Shown here: positions 53,368 to 61,978 of the stretch, piece by piece
Numbering within the stretch: the stretch's first letter is position 1
Layout: each line of letters begins with the position of its first letter
DNA from: Bacillus sp. 2205SS5-2
Lineage (GTDB): Bacteria > Bacillota > Bacilli > Bacillales > Bacillaceae_K
Direction of reading: 5' to 3'
Assembly: GCF_037024155.1 (NCBI RefSeq)
Contig: NZ_JAYKTS010000005.1
Location: 62,001-126,000 of the forward strand
DNA: 64,000 bases
Position numbers and translations under genes: made by a program
Notes under the pieces: model-generated
What the model was told of the DNA's origin: nothing
Seen by the model: the letters and a program-made list of their open reading frames with translations, nothing else
The model's database searches: none

Positions 53368-54129
53368 TTATTTTTTGTCATTTTTGTAAGATTGACGCTG
53401 TAACTCTAATCCTTTTTGTAAGGCAATAGATTGTTTTATTTGGACTTTCTCCTCTATATGAGAGCGAATAAAAAGAGGGGTGTCGGATGCAATTGCTTCA
53501 GTCGATAGCATTTTCAGTCCCTTCTCCCATCTTCCTTCTTCAAAAGAGGCATATAGACAGTTACACTCGGTTTCAAAATTAGCTTCAATGGCCTTAATAA
53601 CATCTTCTATCCATAAAACATCTGAAGGATCATCAAAAAACAGCTTTTTCTTTATATCGGCTTTATCGGCTCGCATTAAATAGGCATATAGATACTTTTC
53701 AGGTTGTTTGGGACCGAAAATTGTAGGTAAATAGATAGTAGAAACTTTATTTTCCGTCTTAAGATCCTGAAGGGTTCTGTTTAATTGCAGCCATTCTACT
53801 TCAAAGCGTTCACTGAGCAAATGAGTGGGAAAGAGACAATGAAAATGCACTCCTCTTATAGTCGAAACATCCTTTAACTGTTGAGATAATAACTTTATTT
53901 GTACGGAATCGCAATCGTAAAATGAAAACACGATGTGCTCTGGTTGATTTTTGTCTAGAACACCTGAATAGGGAGAGTAGGTCGCATTGGCATTCCGACC
54001 TATTTCAAGCCACCTATTCTCCTCTATATCCTCATCTAATCCATGAACAGAATACCCTTTTTCCACTAAATATTTGCACAACTCAAATCCTAAAAATTTC
54101 TGAGCTGCAAACACAATAACTGACTTCAA
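53368..54129 (-). CDS. yjaV: YjaV, Rossmann-fold NAD(P)-binding-like protein
   Basis: 253 residues from a TTG at 54129 preceded by GAGAGGAGG; the start MKSVIVFAAQKFLGFELCKYLVEKG has the look of an atypical dinucleotide-binding fold (the glycine motif GxxGxxG is lost). It resembles NAD-dependent epimerase-like proteins (STIYLPTIFGPKQPEKYLYA). Function unknown. Follows yjaU by 31 bp, as in B. subtilis. Confidence 0.82.
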   Translation of the reverse strand: MKSVIVFAAQKFLGFELCKYLVEKGYSVHGLDEDIEENRWLEIGRNANATYSPYSGVLDKNQPEHIVFSFYDCDSVQIKLLSQQLKDVSTIRGVHFHCLFPTHLLSERFEVEWLQLNRTLQDLKTENKVSTIYLPTIFGPKQPEKYLYAYLMRADKADIKKKLFFDDPSDVLWIEDVIKAIEANFETECNCLYASFEEGRWEKGLKMLSTEAIASDTPLFIRSHIEEKVQIKQSIALQKGLELQRQSYKNDKK

Positions 54130-54160
54130 TGGTGGAATCCTCCTCTCCGAAATATACATA

Positions 54161-54904
54161 CTATAAAATAGATTCTTGTTTCTCGTAAAACGCAATGATT
54201 TTAGAACTGACTGTCTGACTTTTTTCTGGAAGTAAATAGTGTAAATCAACCGTTTTATGCTGTTTCATTCTTTGTAAATACAAATCTTTGATAAGATGAA
54301 ATTGTGATACATATCGATTTGACCCAACCCATTGGATGATACATATTGGCACATCAATTGTTTCACAACATAGGACCTCATTTTTATTTTTGAAAAATCC
54401 CACACAATCAACGACAGATTGATTATATGCAAGAGCAAGTTCCTTTAACACCTTCTTGTAAAAAAATTTTTGTTCTTTTTCAAAATCTAGATGAACCGGG
54501 ATTGATAAGCAGGGTGAATACAGCACAACAGACCGAATTCTATCTCGGAGTAGGGGTAGAAGTTTTTCTACGACCAAACCTCCCATCCCATCAGCTAGGA
54601 TGTGAAAACGTTCGTTAATGATTTCCGTTCTGATCACATGATGATAGAGCATTTTCGCTAAATTTACTGCTTTATCATTCCCCCAATGGCATCCATAAAG
54701 ATTAGTGTAACAAACTAGATAGCCTCTAACGGTTAATTCCTTTATGATGTTTTTTCTCGTTTCGTGTTGCGACCAAAAACTACTTTCTTCATCTACATAA
54801 TGATGACAGTCACCTAGGATCATCACGGCAAATCCGTTTGGTTTCTCTGGATAATGAACAATGCACCACTCTTTTTCTAATTGAAATTTCCGCTGCCTCA
54901 TCAT
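54161..54904 (-). CDS. yjaU: YjaU, alpha/beta hydrolase-like protein
   Basis: 247 residues. Alpha/beta hydrolase-like order: NGFAVMILGDCHHYVDEE, YTNLYGCHWGNDKAV, HILADGMGGLVVEKLLP, VVLYSPCLSIPV. The nucleophile elbow position reads DGMGG, so the usual serine is missing and catalytic activity is doubtful. Start ATGATG after AAAGGAGAATT; the second ATG (54901) is equally possible. A mobile repeat has inserted immediately in front of its ribosome site. Confidence 0.82.
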   Translation of the reverse strand: MMRQRKFQLEKEWCIVHYPEKPNGFAVMILGDCHHYVDEESSFWSQHETRKNIIKELTVRGYLVCYTNLYGCHWGNDKAVNLAKMLYHHVIRTEIINERFHILADGMGGLVVEKLLPLLRDRIRSVVLYSPCLSIPVHLDFEKEQKFFYKKVLKELALAYNQSVVDCVGFFKNKNEVLCCETIDVPICIIQWVGSNRYVSQFHLIKDLYLQRMKQHKTVDLHYLLPEKSQTVSSKIIAFYEKQESIL

Positions 54905-54913
54905 AATTCTCCT

Positions 54914-55077
54914 TTTACAAAGGCTGTATTCGCAAATAATCTTGCTTTTCCCAGCCGTAAATATACCTGTTAAAAGATAGGTTTCGGGTCAACCTTTCGT
55001 ATTTATTCGACTAATTGACTGTCAAAATAGATAATTCCATTCAGCTGCAACATTGTATACGAAAGTTCCTCTACAAA
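54914..55077 (-). mobile_element. MITE-like mobile repeat inserted at the yjaU leader
   Basis: Element 54922-55069 (148 bp), ends GGCTGTATTCGCAAAT and GTATACGAAAGTTCC. Flanks TTTACAAA (54914-54921) and TCTACAAA (55070-55077) match at 7 of 8. The inner duplication copy overlaps the yjaU ribosome-site region, so the native yjaU promoter has been pushed at least 156 bp away. Interior diverged (GGTTTCGGGTCAACCTTTCG). Confidence 0.85.
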
Positions 55078-55145
55078 CTAAGTCATATTAGTGTATGTGC
55101 AAGAAAAAATTGCGAAAGGCGATTCGCCTACTAATCATCTTTTTT

Positions 55146-55191
55146 TCACTTTTTATCCATGACTCTGTACAGAGTCATGGATAAAAAGTGA
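55146..55191. repeat. Perfect 46-bp palindrome
   Basis: TCACTTTTTATCCATGACTC... centred on TGTACA at 55168/55169; both arms match over 23 bp without a loop. Preceded by T6 but not followed by a T-run. Role unknown. Confidence 0.95.
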
Positions 55192-55290
55192 GATAATTTC
55201 ACCTCCAAACACTTAATGCTATATCCAGGAAATTAGTGATGAAAAATGGGATTAGTCATGAATCATTGAGTTATTGAAGACTATTTCCTT

Positions 55291-55407
55291 GGTTGTTCTA
55301 GCAATGTTTGTTGCTTTTATAACCAATGTAATATAGTTTTTAAAAGCGGAAGTGGAGGATATAGTCAAACATCAGATGAAATAGCCATAATATAAACGAA
55401 GAGAGCC
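55291..55407 (-). mobile_element. MITE-like mobile repeat, subtype A, internally deleted
   Basis: 117 bp. Outer parts GCAATGTTTGTTGCTTTTAT and CATCAGATGAAATAGCCATA are kept; the central GACGAAATGATGCCCG region is missing. No clear target duplication. Confidence 0.75.
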
Positions 55408-55470
55408 TTTCAATATGTGAAGGATACTGGTGAATTTTTTGATGGGAGTTCCGTAATTTCTCAACTCTTA

Positions 55471-55507
55471 TTTTATCAATAGTGAAACGAGTTCACTATT
55501 GATAAAA
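55471..55507. repeat. 16-bp inverted repeat upstream of yjzD
   Basis: TTTTATCAATAGTGAA (55471-55486) / 55492-55507, 5-nt loop, no T-run on either strand. Shares the TTTTATC...GTGA elements with the 46-bp palindrome 280 bp away. Sits about 65 bp before the yjzD start, where the promoter should lie. Confidence 0.7.
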
Positions 55508-55573
55508 GCTATGGTATGATGAAACATGTAAAATGAGGTATACTATGTATATATACAATGTGAGGTGAGAATA

Positions 55574-55756
55574 GTGAGATATTTTTGGACGTTTTTTTGG
55601 ACTTTTTTATTAGTTGAAATGCTTTCTTATGTTGTTAGTTCCATGAATGGTGCATCGTTTGATTTTGAAACGGGAGCGATTCTTGCTGTCATAGCAACAT
55701 TGTTAATATTTGTTGTATCCGCTGTCATTCCAAATGACCCTATCGAGAAGCATTAA
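55574..55756 (+). CDS. yjzD: DUF2929 membrane protein, YjzD type
   Basis: 60 residues from a GTG at 55574 with GAGGTGAGAATA before it. Two membrane helices: YFWTFFWTFLLVEMLSYVVSS and AILAVIATLLIFVVSAVI. DUF2929 small proteins such as YjzD are widespread in Bacillus, function unknown. Own terminator downstream. Confidence 0.8.
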   Translation: MRYFWTFFWTFLLVEMLSYVVSSMNGASFDFETGAILAVIATLLIFVVSAVIPNDPIEKH

Positions 55757-55781
55757 GCCCTTCAACACAAGCGAAGCATTT

Positions 55782-55811
55782 GGTTCAAATCTGTCCAGGT
55801 TTGAACCTTTT
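55782..55811 (+). terminator. Terminator of yjzD
   Basis: GGTTCAAA (55782-55789) / TTTGAACC (55800-55807), then TTTTATTTATT. Confidence 0.8.
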
Positions 55812-55854
55812 ATTTATTATCAAGCTATTTTTGCAGAGGTTACATTTTTATTAA

Positions 55855-55963
55855 GACTGTTTTCGCAAAGTTTGTTGCTTTTCGCACCAGTTAATAAAAG
55901 GTGATATAGCTTTGTATCGAGCATCATTTCGTCTATTTTTAATGGAAATCAACAGTGAAATGA
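55855..55963 (-). mobile_element. MITE-like mobile repeat, subtype A, truncated at the clpB relic
   Basis: Begins GACTGTTTTCGCAAAGTTTG and continues typically to CAACAGTGAAATGAG, then stops; the last third is missing and clpB sequence follows directly. The clpB reading frame runs into it and ends there (…THFTVDFH stop). Confidence 0.85.
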
Positions 55964-57115
55964 GTCTTAATCACCAGCTTTTCTCCGTCAATATCGACAA
56001 AAATGGAATCATACGGACTAATATTACCTGCAAATATTTCTCGCGCAATATTCGTTTCAAATTCCCGTTGTAAATATCTTTTCAGAGGACGCGCACCAAA
56101 TATAGGATCAAACGCCTGTTCAGCAACAAATAACTTCACTCTTTCTGATATGGATAGGTCTACTTGTTGTTCTTTTAATCGATCTCGTGTAGTTTGAATT
56201 AATTTCTCAATAATCATTTGAACTTTTTTTAATTCCAGTAGTTTAAACAATACAATATCATCCACCCTGTTTGAAAACTCAGGTCGAAATAATGTCGAAA
56301 GTGAATCCCTTACTTTTTGTTCCATATCGGGTGAAATTTCATTAGATCTATCTCGTTGCTCTAATAAGTGTGACTAGCCAATATTGCTAGTCATGATGAT
56401 TACCGTATTTTTAAAGTTGACGTTTCTTCCCCGTGATTCAGTCACTCTTCTGTCATCTAATATTTGTAGAAGTACAATGAGGACCTCACTGTGTGCTTTT
56501 TCAATTTCATCTAATAATAGAACTGAATATGGTTTTCTACGAACCGCATTAGTCAATTGCCCCCCCTTCTTCATACCCCACATATCCAGGAGGAGCACCC
56601 GTTATCCTAGACACATTATGTTTTTCCCACTCCTGTTGATCCTAAGAAGATAAACGCACCAATCGGACGATTTGGATCTTTGATACCGGCACGCGCTCGG
56701 ATGACAGCATCACTGACTGCATTTACAGCTTCCTTTTGAACAAAAAACGCGTTTATGTAAGAAGACTTGAAGATTTAGAAGTTTTCCCTATCGCCTCTCA
56801 TTAGCTTAGAATGAGGAATTCCTGTCCAGTGAAACATAATCGATGAGATTTCTTCATCTGTTGTTTCTTTCCTTAACATGCGTTCATCCGAATTCTCTCT
56901 CAAGTTCATTTGCTCTTCAAGTAGGGACATTTATTTTGTAATGAAGGGAGTTTACCATGTTAGAGTTCTAGTGCTAGGTTTAAATAATATTCATTTTCCG
57001 CATCGCTTAACTTCCTTTTTAGGATAACGAGTTCTTCCTTCTTTTCTTGTAAAAAGTAGATTTCTTGTTTTTCCTTTTCCCGTATCTCCGTCACCTCTAT
57101 CTCACTTTGCAGTCC
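55964..57115 (-). pseudogene. clpB: Decayed clpB chaperone/disaggregase gene
   Basis: Reading 5' to 3' on the minus strand: part of the coiled-coil middle domain (REKEKQEIYFLQEKKEELV, near 57000-57115), a stop, HGKLPSLQ, then TTDEEIS...HWTGIP and REKLLNLQ (about 56780-56870), [19 protein letters not shown] and the second Walker A region ([12 protein letters not shown]), then [16 protein letters not shown] with [20 protein letters not shown] at 56374-56500, and the D2 C-terminus FRPEFSNRVDDIVLF... at 55964-56325. The first nucleotide-binding domain is absent and several frameshifts and stops break the rest. Non-functional. Confidence 0.9.
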
Positions 57116-57204
57116 TTAAACTTGGAAGATTAAAGCTGTTATTTTCATGCTTTTACCTCCTTTTCGTTCCTTCTTCTAAGGTTAGAAATATATGGATAAA
57201 AGTA

Positions 57205-57233
57205 AAGAAACTGCCTTGAAAGGACAGTTTCTT
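57205..57233 (-). terminator. Terminator of yjzC
   Basis: AAGAAACTG (57205-57213) / CAGTTTCTT (57225-57233); minus strand continues TACTTTTATC. Fifteen bases past the stop. Confidence 0.8.
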
Positions 57234-57247
57234 GAACGTGATTTATA

Positions 57248-57427
57248 TTACGGTTTCGGTAAATACGTCCAATGACGATTGTGATTGGCGTTTTCTGGAA
57301 AACGTTCTCCTGCTTTTAGTTTCAGTTTTTGTGGGTTTTTCACATTACTTCCTGTTTCACCAATTTCAATATAGATGCCGTTATTTGGTGCTTTTTCCCC
57401 TCCACGAAAATGTCGAGGTTGTCCCAT
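57248..57427 (-). CDS. yjzC: YjzC family protein
   Basis: 59 residues, the same length as B. subtilis YjzC. MGQPRHFRGGEKAPNNGIYI then EIGETGSNVKNPQKLKL and AGERFPENANHNRHW are nearly family consensus. Small soluble protein of unknown function. ATG at 57427 has AAGGAGG 7 nt upstream; the preceding ATG is too close. Confidence 0.93.
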   Translation of the reverse strand: MGQPRHFRGGEKAPNNGIYIEIGETGSNVKNPQKLKLKAGERFPENANHNRHWTYLPKP

Positions 57428-57605
57428 CGTCATTCCTCCTTCTTTTGTATCAATTTTCCTCACTACTATTACTATTCGTTGAACTTCTCGATTTAATACC
57501 GGTAGATAATTTCCAATCTTGACCTGAACCCAAAAAGATTCAGTACACAATAATCACACTTAATGTTAAATTAAAGGATGTGAAAAAATTATTGGAGGCA
57601 AAAAC

Positions 57606-58421
57606 ATGACAGAAAACTTCTATTTTTTATTAAAATATTTATTCCTAGGTATTTTTCAAGGTTTCACCGAACCGATACCGATATCATCTAGTGGACATTT
57701 ACAGCTTGCAAAACATTTTTTTCATTTAGAATTAAAAGGTTTAACCTTTGATATCCTTGTTAATACGGCATCGCTTTTTGCTGTCTTGCTCATTTATCGG
57801 AAAGACCTTCTCCGTTTAATTAAAAACGGCCTTTCTTTTATTTCTAGTAAGAACCAAGAAAGCAAAGCCGATTTTATGTTTATCCTTTATTTAATCATTG
57901 GAACGATTCCAGCAGGTGTAATTGGTCTACTATTCGGAGATTTTATTGAAGCAAAACTTAAAGACGTTTCAACAGTTGCGATTGCTCTTCTTATAACAGG
58001 GTTAGCGTTATGGTTAATTCGGAACTTGAAAGGTCGAAAAAGTGACGGAGAACTAACTGTCAAGGATGCAATCATCGTTGGATTTGCTCAAGCGATTGCC
58101 TTAATTCCTGGTATTAGCCGATCAGGAGCAACGATTGTAGCGGCTATGGGCCTTGGGATGAAACAAGAGACCGCTTTACGCTTCTCGTTTCTATTGTACA
58201 TCCCTGTTAGTCTAGGCGTGACCGTGAAATCCATTGGTGATTTATTAGAAGATCAGCATTTAGCAGAGTTGATGATTCCCTATACTCTTGCCTTTATCGG
58301 ATCGTTAGTGGCTTCTTATTTTTCATTAAAATGGTTTATGAATATTATGGCAAAGGGGAACTTGAAATATTTTGCTGTCTACTGTTTCATTGTTGGTACA
58401 CTAGTATTACTCTTTCTATAA
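57606..58421 (+). CDS. uppP: Undecaprenyl-diphosphatase UppP (BacA type)
   Basis: 271 residues, about eight membrane helices. Motif 1 [19 protein letters not shown] (here a proline replaces the usual F/W after TE) and motif 2 [17 protein letters not shown] hold the active-site Glu, Ser, His and Arg. Recycles the lipid carrier for peptidoglycan and teichoic acid synthesis and gives bacitracin tolerance. ATG with TTGGAGG upstream. Fifty-one bp before the FNR-type regulator. Confidence 0.93.
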   Translation: MTENFYFLLKYLFLGIFQGFTEPIPISSSGHLQLAKHFFHLELKGLTFDILVNTASLFAVLLIYRKDLLRLIKNGLSFISSKNQESKADFMFILYLIIGTIPAGVIGLLFGDFIEAKLKDVSTVAIALLITGLALWLIRNLKGRKSDGELTVKDAIIVGFAQAIALIPGISRSGATIVAAMGLGMKQETALRFSFLLYIPVSLGVTVKSIGDLLEDQHLAELMIPYTLAFIGSLVASYFSLKWFMNIMAKGNLKYFAVYCFIVGTLVLLFL

Positions 58422-58472
58422 TTCCATTTTATGCTATAATCGAGAGCAATTGAACTCAAAAGGGGGAATACG

Positions 58473-59165
58473 ATGCAAACGCCTGTAGGAATTCCTTCAG
58501 AAATAAAAAATATGTTTTTAGAAGTTAATCAAAAAAGAAATTTGGAAAAGGGCAGTTTTCTTTTTCAAGAAGGAATGGTTGCTTCTGAGTTATTTTTTGT
58601 GGTTAAAGGGAAATTTCAAGTAAGTAAAGTGATTCCTGATGGGAAGGAACTTTCATTAAAAATATCTTCACCAGGTGAAGTCTTAGGTGAGCTAACCCTA
58701 TTTTGTTCTTCTTCTGCTTATATGCTGAATGCAAAAGCTTTAGAAACAACTGAACTATTAGTGATGAAAAAATCCGATTTTGAAGAGAAATTGGCCAGCA
58801 ACCCTCACCTCACATTGGAGTGGTTAAAGTATGTCCAATTACAAAACCGGAAAAACCAAACAAAATTTCGTGATTTAATCCTTCATGGTAAAAAGGGAGC
58901 ACTATACTCCACGTTGATTCGTTTGTCCAATAGCTACGGAAAAATGACTTCAGATGGACTAGTCATTGAACTATCGTTAACGAATCAAGAAATCTCAAAT
59001 TTTTGTGGAACTTCTCGAGAAGTCGTCAATCGGTTGTTAAACGACCTTAAAAGAGAAAATGTCCTTTCTTTCACGAAAGGAATCATCACCATTTATCGTC
59101 TCTCCTATTTAAAGAAGGAAATTGATTGCGAAGAATGCCCAATAGAGATTTGTCGTATTGATTAA
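58473..59165 (+). CDS. fnr: FNR-type Crp family transcriptional regulator
   Basis: 230 residues. Cyclic-nucleotide-binding-like domain (KGSFLFQEGMVASELFFVVKG, SPGEVLGELTLF) then a Crp helix-turn-helix (LSLTNQEISNFCGTSREVVNRLLNDLKRE). Three C-terminal cysteines in CEECPIEIC (Cys219-x2-Cys222-x4-Cys227) match the spacing of the cluster ligands of B. subtilis Fnr, so an oxygen-sensing [4Fe-4S] protein is likely. FNR-target sites (TGTGA-n6-TCACA) were not found nearby. No narK next to it, unlike B. subtilis. Confidence 0.82.
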   Translation: MQTPVGIPSEIKNMFLEVNQKRNLEKGSFLFQEGMVASELFFVVKGKFQVSKVIPDGKELSLKISSPGEVLGELTLFCSSSAYMLNAKALETTELLVMKKSDFEEKLASNPHLTLEWLKYVQLQNRKNQTKFRDLILHGKKGALYSTLIRLSNSYGKMTSDGLVIELSLTNQEISNFCGTSREVVNRLLNDLKRENVLSFTKGIITIYRLSYLKKEIDCEECPIEICRID

Positions 59166-59236
59166 GAAAATCGCAGGGCATTTCGAGGTTGCCATCAATC
59201 TAACTCCCTCATTTTTCATAATTTATTATCTATTAA

Positions 59237-59263
59237 AAAAAACCCGGCTATGCCGGGTTTTTT
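59237..59263. terminator. Bidirectional terminator between fnr-type gene and yitW
   Basis: AAAAAACCCGGC (59237-59248) / GCCGGGTTTTTT (59252-59263), 3-nt loop. Overlaps the yitW stop codon. Confidence 0.93.
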
Positions 59264-59571
59264 TAACGAATTCCTAATGCTATTTTAGCGTATCGAGACA
59301 TCATGTCACGGCTCCATGGTGGGTTCCAAACGATGTCTACCTCTGTTTCTTTTACTTCAGGTAAATCACCTAGGGCAATTTTCACTTGATCAACAATCGT
59401 TCCTGCGAGAGGACATCCCATAGAAGTAAGCGTCATCGTAACTTTTGCTAATCCATCACTGTTTAAATCCACATCATACACTAAGCCTAAGTTAACAATA
59501 TCTATTCCTAATTCAGGGTCCACTACTTGTTCTAATGCTCCCATCAAACTGTCTTTCATCTCTTGATCCAT
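59263..59571 (-). CDS. yitW: SufT/PaaD-like metal-sulfur cluster protein YitW
   Basis: 102 residues, the length of B. subtilis YitW. DUF59 (MIP18) domain: ALEQVVDPELGIDIVNLGLVYDV, MTLTSMGCPLAGTIVDQVK with the conserved Cys, and VDIVWNPPWSRDMMS. Members help mature Fe-S proteins. ATG at 59571 with AAAGGAGTG before it. Single gene on the minus strand. Confidence 0.92.
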   Translation of the reverse strand: MDQEMKDSLMGALEQVVDPELGIDIVNLGLVYDVDLNSDGLAKVTMTLTSMGCPLAGTIVDQVKIALGDLPEVKETEVDIVWNPPWSRDMMSRYAKIALGIR

Positions 59572-59848
59572 TCCATACACTCCTTTTTCACATATTTCTA
59601 TCTTATCATAACAAATCATTGAGGTTCATCCAAATGACAAGCATTACTCATTTTTTGTGATGGCTAAACCATCACTTATATACCTTCGTTCAAGTGAATT
59701 CCAATTTAAAAAGGAGGATTTTTTCCTTTTTTCACGAAAGTTAAGTAAACCATCTATTTTGTGAAAGTCTTTTTTCCATTTCATTATTCTATTTCACCTT
59801 TGTTTTTATTACACTTTTAGATATCTAAGTGGTACAATTAGACATTCT

Positions 59849-60024
59849 TTTTTAAAGGCTCTTTTCATATACATTGTTTCTATTGATCCATCATTTAGGA
59901 TAATCATCTACTATTGCAAATGTTAAATGAAATTAATTACGAAAGATGGCCCGAAACCAAACTAAGTCAGAGTTTAAAGACTGGTACTAAAAGCAATAAA
60001 TTTTGCGAAAACAGCCTTTTAAAT
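59849..60024 (+). mobile_element. MITE-like mobile repeat, subtype D
   Basis: Element 59857-60016 (160 bp), ends GGCTCTTTTCATATACATTG and GCGAAAACAGCC. Interior shared with 32533-32694 (ATCTACTATTGC, CCCGAAACCAAACTAAGTCA). TTTTTAAA before and TTTTAAAT after, a probable target duplication shifted or mutated. Ends 55 bp before yitU. The remainder of the 59620-60071 gap shows only a GTGATGG/CCATCAC hairpin at 59657-59675. Confidence 0.88.
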
Positions 60025-60071
60025 ACAGATGCACTTTACATTAGTCACCCAAAACTAGAGGAGCGAATGAC

Positions 60072-60881
60072 ATGACAGACAAACACTTAATCGCATTAGA
60101 TTTAGACGGAACTCTCCTAACAGACGAAAAAAAAATCTCAGCTAAAACGAAAGCAATTCTACATAAGCTCATGGAAAAGGGTCATGAAGTTATGATTGCA
60201 ACTGGCAGACCTTACCGAGCTAGTGAAGTGTATTACCAAGAACTGGGTCTAACGACACCGATTGTCAATTTTAATGGAGCATTTGTACATCATCCCCTAA
60301 ACAATGAGTGGGGAATGTATCATGAGCCAATGTCAGTTGAAATTGCCTTAAGCATTGTAGAGGCCTGCAAAGATTTTTCCTTTCACAACATTATCGCTGA
60401 AGTAATGGATGATGTTTATTTTCATTATCATGATGAACGTTTAATTGATGTGTTTAGCTTCGGCAATCCAAACATAGAAACAGGCGAGCTTCACACAATT
60501 TTGACTGATCACCCAACCTCCATGCTTATTCATGCAGAAGAATTTGAAGTTGCAACTATCCGTCAACACTTAAGCGATGTTCATGCTGAAGTAATTGATC
60601 ACCGCCGTTGGGCTGCACCATGGCACGTAATTGAAATTGTGAAAAAAGGGCTAAATAAAGCAAAAGGTATCGACATAGTTGCTAAACACTTCGGAATTCC
60701 ACCTGAACGGATCATTGCCTTTGGTGATGAAGATAATGATTTAGAAATGATTGAATATGCTGGTAGTGGAATCGCAATGGGCAATGCCATCCCTTCCCTA
60801 AAGGCCATTGCAAACGAAGTTATTTTATCCAATGAAGAAGATGGTATAGGTATTTATTTAGAGAAGCGATTTTCATTATAA
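60072..60881 (+). CDS. yitU: Cof-type HAD phosphatase YitU
   Basis: 269 residues. HAD motif I LDLDGTLLTDEKK (residues 10-22), motif II ATGRP, the Cof-type cap, Lys in KGLNKAKG and motif IV FGDEDNDLEMIEYAG. Family enzymes dephosphorylate small phosphometabolites; B. subtilis YitU is among those able to act on the riboflavin precursor phosphate. RBS GAGGAG. Beside yitW and yitT as in B. subtilis. Confidence 0.93.
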   Translation: MTDKHLIALDLDGTLLTDEKKISAKTKAILHKLMEKGHEVMIATGRPYRASEVYYQELGLTTPIVNFNGAFVHHPLNNEWGMYHEPMSVEIALSIVEACKDFSFHNIIAEVMDDVYFHYHDERLIDVFSFGNPNIETGELHTILTDHPTSMLIHAEEFEVATIRQHLSDVHAEVIDHRRWAAPWHVIEIVKKGLNKAKGIDIVAKHFGIPPERIIAFGDEDNDLEMIEYAGSGIAMGNAIPSLKAIANEVILSNEEDGIGIYLEKRFSL

Positions 60882-61046
60882 GTACGAATCTATTTCTGAA
60901 AGCCAGGTTCTTTTGACATCCGAAGAAATTTCTAGATATTTTTTTAGGAACTTGCCCTAACTTGCTTAACATTTGACTTCATTTTACATGCCATAAAGAG
61001 CAAGGAGGTTTACCTCAAGGCATGCTTTCTTGTTCTAAAATTTACA

Positions 61047-61067
61047 CTCTCTGCGAAAACAACCTTT
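61047..61067 (+). repeat. Right-end remnant of the mobile repeat
   Basis: CACTCTCTGCGAAAACAACC resembles the right terminal repeat. No left end recognisable; very decayed. Confidence 0.45.
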
Positions 61068-61170
61068 AATAATTACCATTTATTATCTCAATTAATTCTC
61101 CTGTCTCAGCTCATACTAGTAATGGGCGAGTAATACATTCGTCTTAAACACAAAGAAGGGGTGTTTGTGC

Positions 61171-61323
61171 ATGAGTAAAAGTAATAAGTCAAAACGATTT
61201 GTACAACAAGGTAAAAATACCGTTTCTAAACATGATGATCGAATTCCTTATCATTCAACTTTAGCTGAGGCTGAAGCAGAGAAACTTCAAAATGTACAAA
61301 ATTCCTCTTTAGGTGGAAATTAA
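61171..61323 (+). CDS. Small hydrophilic protein, unknown
   Basis: 50 residues starting MSKSNKSKRFVQQGKNTVSK and ending SSLGGN. ATG preceded by AAGAAGGGG at a distance of 11 nt. Lys/Gln-rich, no membrane segment; has the composition of small spore or stress proteins but I do not recognise the family. Its stop codon is 1 bp before the start of the next gene, so the two form a pair. Confidence 0.75.
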   Translation: MSKSNKSKRFVQQGKNTVSKHDDRIPYHSTLAEAEAEKLQNVQNSSLGGN

Positions 61324-61324
61324 G

Positions 61325-61522
61325 ATGACAAACCCACTTTATGTACAAGCACGTGACTTTGTAGAACAGGCTGTTCAAGCTTGTGAGGCAGGGGATACCG
61401 AGGTAAAGCAAGCCTATATCGATAAAGCTAAGAACGCTTTATCGAGCGCCTACGCCAACAGTAATGTCTACGAACAAGCACAATTAAGACAAATGCAAAC
61501 AGAACTCAGCCAGCTTCATTAA
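61325..61522 (+). CDS. DUF3813 family protein (YitR-like)
   Basis: 65 residues, two helices: MTNPLYVQARDFVEQAVQACE and KQAYIDKAKNALSSAYANS. Matches the DUF3813 family of small soluble Bacillus proteins, to which B. subtilis YitR belongs. ATG at 61325 uses GGTGG in the end of the previous gene as ribosome site. Terminator directly downstream. Confidence 0.78.
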   Translation: MTNPLYVQARDFVEQAVQACEAGDTEVKQAYIDKAKNALSSAYANSNVYEQAQLRQMQTELSQLH

Positions 61523-61528
61523 TCATTT

Positions 61529-61556
61529 TAGACGCCTCTTTCAAAAGAGGCGTCTA
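61529..61556 (+). terminator. Terminator of the small gene pair
   Basis: TAGACGCCTCTT (61529-61540) / AAGAGGCGTCTA (61545-61556), perfect 12-bp stem with a 4-nt loop; few T residues follow. The stretch to 61948 holds a possible repeat relic (GGCGAAGAACATTGCTTTT near 61804 and AATGTATACAAAAAAAC near 61925) and nothing else I can name. Confidence 0.75.
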
Positions 61557-61949
61557 ATTACAATTTCCAGAAATATTTCTTTATTATCATAAAAGTGATT
61601 CTGACTCTCCTTCTAACAAGCAATGAACATCTTGAACCAACAGAATTTTAATAAGATAATCTGTAACAGGTGATATTACCCATTTTTTCTGGACATTCAA
61701 TAATTATATTGTTCATTCCGCTAGAAAAAGTAATATCTTGCTTCGACATAACACAAAACCAGATCAAAATTTATGCTCACTTCCCTTTCTAAATGATCAT
61801 TTTGGCGAAGAACATTGCTTTTCACAGTAATATGAACACGTTTTAAAATGAAGATTTCCCCATATTTCAACTAAGTCACAGCTAATATGGGATATTCTAT
61901 CTCATGTGACATTAACTAATAAAAATGTATACAAAAAAACTAATAAAGA

Positions 61950-61972
61950 GACTTCTCTGATGTTGAGAAGTC
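61950..61972 (-). terminator. Terminator of the BsuPI/Gmad2 gene
   Basis: GACTTCTC (61950-61957) / GAGAAGTC (61965-61972); minus strand continues TCTTTATTAG. Modest stem. Confidence 0.65.
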
Positions 61973-61978
61973 GTTGAG

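Noticed and set aside
53922-54119. 65-codon plus-strand frame, and similar ones across fabF and fabHA
   Set aside because: Antisense shadows of well-supported minus-strand genes.
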